A stretch of DNA of 32,779 nucleotides from Planctomycetota bacterium (GTDB lineage Bacteria; Planctomycetota; UBA8108; UBA1146): assembly GCA_015664425.1 (NCBI GenBank), contig DQQH01000199.1:1-32779 (forward strand), given 5' to 3'. The stretch's first letter is position 1. Each line of letters opens with the position of its first letter. The translations under genes and the position numbers were made by a program. The notes under the pieces are model-generated. The model saw nothing but the letters and a program-made list of their open reading frames with translations, did not search any database and was not told the DNA's origin. Positions 29,607 through 32,779 of this stretch are shown piece by piece.

Positions 29607-31058
29607 TTATGTTCCCGGGGTCGTTTTCCTCTTGAAGCCCTGCTTCGCCTGACGATCTCGCTCGTGCAGACTCCGATCGGAGAAGGTTCCTTTTTCCACC
29701 GGGAGATGGGCCTCCTGCGCGTACTTCTTTAACTTCTCGAGTATCTCCGGCCGCTCCTTCGACAGATCATTTCGTTCCGACGGATCGACTGCCAGATCGT
29801 AAAGTTCCCACGGTTTGGCCCTTCCAGGACGGGTTGCTTTCCAGCTCTCCATTCGAACTGCCCTCTTCTGTCCCAGTTCCCAGTAGAGGTACTCGTGCTG
29901 TCGCTGTTTCTGGGGTTCACCGAGTAGTTCGTTGGCGATCGAGATTCCATCGCTGTCTGTGGGTGTCTCGACACTGGCCAGGTCTGCTAGCGTCGGCATG
30001 ACGTCGGGGAAGTACCAGAGGTGGTCGCTCACCTCACCTGGCTTGATTTTCCCTGGCCAGCGCGCGATCACGGGGATCCGCAGTCCGCCCTCGTAGAGGG
30101 TGCTCTTCTGGCCGCGAAATTCGACCCCGGTGCGTGGGTTGACATTGGGAGCGTGAAAGCCGCGAGGTGCTTTCGGGTTGCGGAAATAGTCCTGCCCGCC
30201 GTTGTCGCCGCAGAAGATCACCAGGGTTTTCTCATCGAGTTTGAGTTCCTTCAGCAGTTGAATGATCTCGCCGATCTGGCGGTCGACCATGGTGACCATG
30301 GCCGCGTAGCGACGCGCTTCTTTCGGCCAACTCTCATCCGGATACAACTCCCAGGCGGGATCGTCGTTGGGAATGTCGAAGAGCCCGTGAGGGGGAGTGA
30401 ACGGCATGTAGCAGAAGAATGGGCGGTCAGAGTTTTCCCTGATAAAGCGGCGTGCTTCCGCGACGATTTCGTAGTGCGAATAAGTTTCACCGCTGCGGCC
30501 GCCGTTGTTGCCCTTCAACGGGACTTCCTCGCTGTTGCGGATCAGGTAGGGGGGATAGTAGCTGTGGGCGTGCACCTGGTCGTAATAGCCGAAGAAGAGA
30601 TCGAAGCCATGCTCTTCGGGGACACCGGTGGAGCCACGGCCGCCGCAGCCCCACTTGCCGAAGCCACCGGTGGCGTAACCCGCTTCCTTCAGAATCGATG
30701 CGATCGTCACCTCTCCTGCCCGCAAGGGTGTTCCACCGCCATTGCTCCTGACCGAGGTGTGACCGCTGTGCTTGCCAGTGATCAGAGAGCAGCGGGTCGG
30801 GGCACAGAGTGAGGAGCCCGCCAGGCCCTGGGTGAATCGCATCCCCTCTGCCGCCAGTTGGTCGATATTCGGAGTGCGGATGTAAGGGTGTCCCATCAGG
30901 GAGAGCTCGAAGTAACCCAGTTCGTCGAGCATGATGTAGACGAAATTGGGTTTGTCTGCCCCTGGATTGCGGCTTTCTGAAGTCAGACTGGGGGTCAGCG
31001 CGGCGCAGCTTGACAGAAGAGTGATAATAACAAGACGCACTGAAAGGGAGATGGCCAT
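29607..31058 (-). CDS. Lipoprotein sulfatase
   Basis: 483 residues from ATG 31058. The N-terminus is a lipoprotein signal (VRLVIITLLSSC, lipobox LSSC, Cys18), so it is probably membrane-anchored outside the cytoplasm. CAPTR at 85-89 is the type I sulfatase motif, whose Cys85 is converted to formylglycine by an FGE-type enzyme (none in this window). Metal ligands fit Asp45 and Asp285-Asn286 (FCGDNGG). The usual DDLG is DELG here, so the second ligand is Glu46. Lys135 (GFGKWGCGG) replaces the common GKWHLG context, and TPPH holds His224. The substrate is probably a sulfated polysaccharide or other sulfate ester. The C-terminus is basic (KQGFKRKTTPGT). A terminator separates it from the upstream Sco-cytochrome gene. 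Confidence 0.93.
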   Translation of the reverse strand: MAISLSVRLVIITLLSSCAALTPSLTSESRNPGADKPNFVYIMLDELGYFELSLMGHPYIRTPNIDQLAAEGMRFTQGLAGSSLCAPTRCSLITGKHSGHTSVRSNGGGTPLRAGEVTIASILKEAGYATGGFGKWGCGGRGSTGVPEEHGFDLFFGYYDQVHAHSYYPPYLIRNSEEVPLKGNNGGRSGETYSHYEIVAEARRFIRENSDRPFFCYMPFTPPHGLFDIPNDDPAWELYPDESWPKEARRYAAMVTMVDRQIGEIIQLLKELKLDEKTLVIFCGDNGGQDYFRNPKAPRGFHAPNVNPRTGVEFRGQKSTLYEGGLRIPVIARWPGKIKPGEVSDHLWYFPDVMPTLADLASVETPTDSDGISIANELLGEPQKQRQHEYLYWELGQKRAVRMESWKATRPGRAKPWELYDLAVDPSERNDLSKERPEILEKLKKYAQEAHLPVEKGTFSDRSLHERDRQAKQGFKRKTTPGT

Positions 31059-31272
31059 TGGAACTCACTCCAATCGAGGGAAGGGATTTCCTCACCCTGC
31101 ATGAGAGTGAAGGATGGCGTCTGTTACTGCAAGAGGGACAGTTCAGCGGGTTGGATCGAGGTCATGAAACGGAAACAGCCAGCTGTCATCGCGGCCCGAG
31201 GGGGGGGTGTAGAAACTGATAGTCGTCAAATTTGAGGTGTTGAGACCGTGCCGGTCGGCAGCGATGGAACAA

Positions 31273-31321
31273 GAAATTGAAACAAACCACTTCCGGAGAG
31301 ACGTCATCTCTCCGGGAGTGG
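31273..31321 (-). terminator. Rho-independent-type terminator after the second Sco-cytochrome c gene
   Basis: On the minus strand, 24 bases past the TAG at 31345, a 15-bp stem (31321-31307 with 31301-31287, one mismatch, five-base loop) is followed by a T-rich run (31286-31273, TTTGTTTCAATTTC). This is the clearest terminator in the window. Confidence 0.8.
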
Positions 31322-31344
31322 CTCAGGAAAATTACCGGCTGACT

Positions 31345-32685
31345 CTAGTTTTCACGCCGCATGAGGGCGACAGCGAGTAACCCCAGAACGCACCCGAGGA
31401 GCGTCGAGGCGGTCTTCAATGGGATGTTATTGTCACCCGATGGCAGCACCGGTTCGAGGTCGGATGTGATCTCCTCCTCGAAAAATGCGGTTTTGTTTTC
31501 CCGTTCGGTCAAGTCGTAAGAAGTCTTCAGGCCGAAGGAGGATTCGTCTGCCTCTAGTGAGTTCGCAAGAAGGCTATCGGCGTTGCTGGCAGCATCTTCT
31601 TTCAACTCCTTTTTTCCCAGGACGACATTCTCGTTCTTCTGGCAGCAATCGGGAACTTCGGCGTTTATCTGTGCAGCGAGCGCCTCGACCGACTCCACCT
31701 TCGCCACTCGGCGGCTCTCAGTCTCGATATAGTCGATGAGTGTGGTGACCTCATGCTCGTTCAATTGCATGTTTGGCATCGGCACCTGGTTGTATGCCAT
31801 GAAGAGCCCCATCGCGATTGAATCCTTCTCCTCGAGCATCACATCGGGTTCGGCGAGCCACCGACTGAGCCAGTCGTGATCCCGGCGGTCGGTGACTCCC
31901 TGGAGGTTTGGCCCGGTCCGTGAGAGGCCATCCCCTTTTCCGATGGAGTGGCACACCGAGCAACGAGTGCGAAAAAGGCCTTCCCCCTGGGTGAGATTTC
32001 GCAGTTTGGGGATGTCCTTGTATTTGTTCGAGTTCTGGCTCGGGTCCTTGAAGTTGTGCAGCCAGGATCCGATCTCGATGGCGAGAATGTAGGGGTTCTC
32101 GAAGGGAGAACGCTTCATCCAGCGGCCGGTCTTCTGGTTGCCGATAATCATGCTCAAATTGTGGTCTTTGGGGTCCTTTCCGATCTCGTCGATGTACAGA
32201 CCGAGTTTCCTGCGCAGGAGCGTGATGTCATCGCTATCACCAGTCAGGAATAGCCATCCGGGACCGGCCTGATAGCGTTTGGAATACTCCGCAAGGACTT
32301 CCGGGGTATCGGTCTCCGGGTCGATCGATATCGAATAGAAGAAGACGTCATCGCCGACCCTGTCACCGAGGATCTCTTTCACCTCCGTGAGGCGAGCGGT
32401 CTCGAGTGGGCAGGCGTCGGGGCAACTGGTGTATATGAAGTTGATCACCACGACTCTGTTCTCGATGAGATCATCGAAAAAACGGACCGTTTTCCCTTCG
32501 TGAGTCGTCAACTCGACGTTGGGGAAATAATTCGCGCCCCAGCGGTTGCCGGCGAGCCGGGAATCCCCGCTGGTGTCCTCCAGTCCCAGGACCGGGAACA
32601 CTCCAGCAAGGAGCACCGCGAGCAGGCCGGCCACAAGGGCCAGAGAGCATTGAGTTCGAGGTAGACGTGAGCAACTATTCGTCAT
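31345..32685 (-). CDS. Sco1/SenC-cytochrome c fusion with C-terminal membrane anchor (copy 2)
   Basis: 446 residues from ATG 32685, overlapping the upstream gene by 11 bases as in copy 1, but without an AGGAGG site. The signal is LALVAGLLAVLLAGVFPVLG. The Sco domain keeps CPDAC and DHNLSMIIG. The cytochrome domain keeps RTRCSVCH and YNQVPMPNMQL, and CCQK is retained. By eye most positions in these domains are identical to copy 1. The copies differ in the linker before the anchor, where copy 2 has about 30 more acidic residues (LEADESSFGL ... EEEITSDLEP). Both end in a similar hydrophobic anchor, here STLLGCVLGLLAVALMRREN. This points to a duplicated cassette serving a second, mostly unseen upstream protein. 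A terminator follows. Confidence 0.93.
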   Translation of the reverse strand: MTNSCSRLPRTQCSLALVAGLLAVLLAGVFPVLGLEDTSGDSRLAGNRWGANYFPNVELTTHEGKTVRFFDDLIENRVVVINFIYTSCPDACPLETARLTEVKEILGDRVGDDVFFYSISIDPETDTPEVLAEYSKRYQAGPGWLFLTGDSDDITLLRRKLGLYIDEIGKDPKDHNLSMIIGNQKTGRWMKRSPFENPYILAIEIGSWLHNFKDPSQNSNKYKDIPKLRNLTQGEGLFRTRCSVCHSIGKGDGLSRTGPNLQGVTDRRDHDWLSRWLAEPDVMLEEKDSIAMGLFMAYNQVPMPNMQLNEHEVTTLIDYIETESRRVAKVESVEALAAQINAEVPDCCQKNENVVLGKKELKEDAASNADSLLANSLEADESSFGLKTSYDLTERENKTAFFEEEITSDLEPVLPSGDNNIPLKTASTLLGCVLGLLAVALMRREN

Positions 32686-32779
32686 CGTCGTCGTCGTTGC
32701 CGCCGCCGTTGCCGCCGCCGTTGCCGCCGCCGTTGCCGCCGCCGTTGCCGCCGCCGTTGCCGCCGCCGTTGCCGCCGCC
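32675..32779 (-). CDS. C-terminal tail of an upstream protein: Gly3-Asn repeats then an acidic end (partial)
   Basis: Read on the minus strand from the right edge, 34 codons give seven Gly-Gly-Gly-Asn units followed by DDDDDE and TAG at 32675-32677. The position, the acidic end and the 11-base overlap with the next Sco gene match the multicopper oxidase at 25272-28088. A second multicopper oxidase is therefore the best guess, but no oxidase sequence lies in the window, so this is inference. The Gly3-Asn block probably continues beyond the edge. Confidence 0.65.
   Translation of the reverse strand, partial: GGGNGGGNGGGNGGGNGGGNGGGNGGGNDDDDDE
32699..32779 (-). repeat. 12-base tandem repeat encoding Gly-Gly-Gly-Asn
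   Basis: On the minus strand GGCGGCGGCAAC repeats without a base change, 6.75 units in the window, reaching the right edge. The repeat is in frame with the acidic tail. Confidence 0.95.

Noticed and set aside
32699-32779. Tandem repeat considered as a CRISPR-like array
   Set aside because: The 12-base units have no spacers and translate in frame to Gly3-Asn, so this is a coding minisatellite.

Overview
The window looks like a chromosomal piece from a GC-rich member of the Planctomycetota. The evidence is the paired DUF1501 and PSCyt1/DUF1549/DUF1553 genes (14979-19497), a secreted sulfatase, a planctomycete-type sialate O-acetylesterase with a PA14-like insert, and seven secreted proteins ending in planctomycete-style dockerin-like modules. 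The genus cannot be told from the sequence. No rRNA, tRNA, CRISPR array, insertion sequence or phage gene was seen. Almost every protein carries a Sec, Tat or lipoprotein signal, so this is an envelope and secretome region.

Layout. 1-4671 (+): the end of an unknown gene, then two FG-GAP/VCBS repeat proteins and a beta-domain protein, all with TSP3-like and/or dockerin-like ends. 4738-9952 (-): a tight four-gene redox operon, in transcription order a membrane-anchored DUF6599-like protein, a Tat-exported DUF362 protein, a NapH-NapG-like fusion with six [4Fe-4S] motifs, and a Tat-exported aldo/keto reductase with a C-terminal Fe-S motif. 10134-14898 (+): a carbohydrate esterase, a BamE-like lipoprotein, a cohesin-like/dockerin-like protein and an endonuclease/exonuclease/phosphatase-family hydrolase with a GH2-like sugar-binding tail. 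14979-22040 (-): the DUF1501/DUF1553 pair and a purple-acid-phosphatase-like dockerin protein. 22393-24050 (+): two coupled cohesin-like/dockerin-like proteins. 24032-28088 (-): a multicopper oxidase with a 29-Asp run near its C-terminus, overlapping by 11 bases a Sco1-cytochrome c fusion. 28707-31058: an AsmA-like protein (+) and a lipoprotein sulfatase (-). 31345-32779 (-): a second Sco1-cytochrome c gene, preceded by the tail of another gene ending in Gly3-Asn repeats plus an acidic stub, with the same 11-base overlap.

How the genes may work together (inference). The esterase, sulfatase, phosphatases and dockerin proteins fit extracellular breakdown or binding of sulfated or acetylated glycans. 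The 4738-9952 operon looks like a quinol-linked electron path feeding an exported reductase. The two oxidase/Sco-cytochrome cassettes look like a copper-dependent extracytoplasmic oxidation system whose oxidases end in unusual low-complexity tails. The two strongest leads for something undescribed are these duplicated cassettes and the near-invariant Cys-containing C-terminal module, which may be a sorting or anchoring tag.
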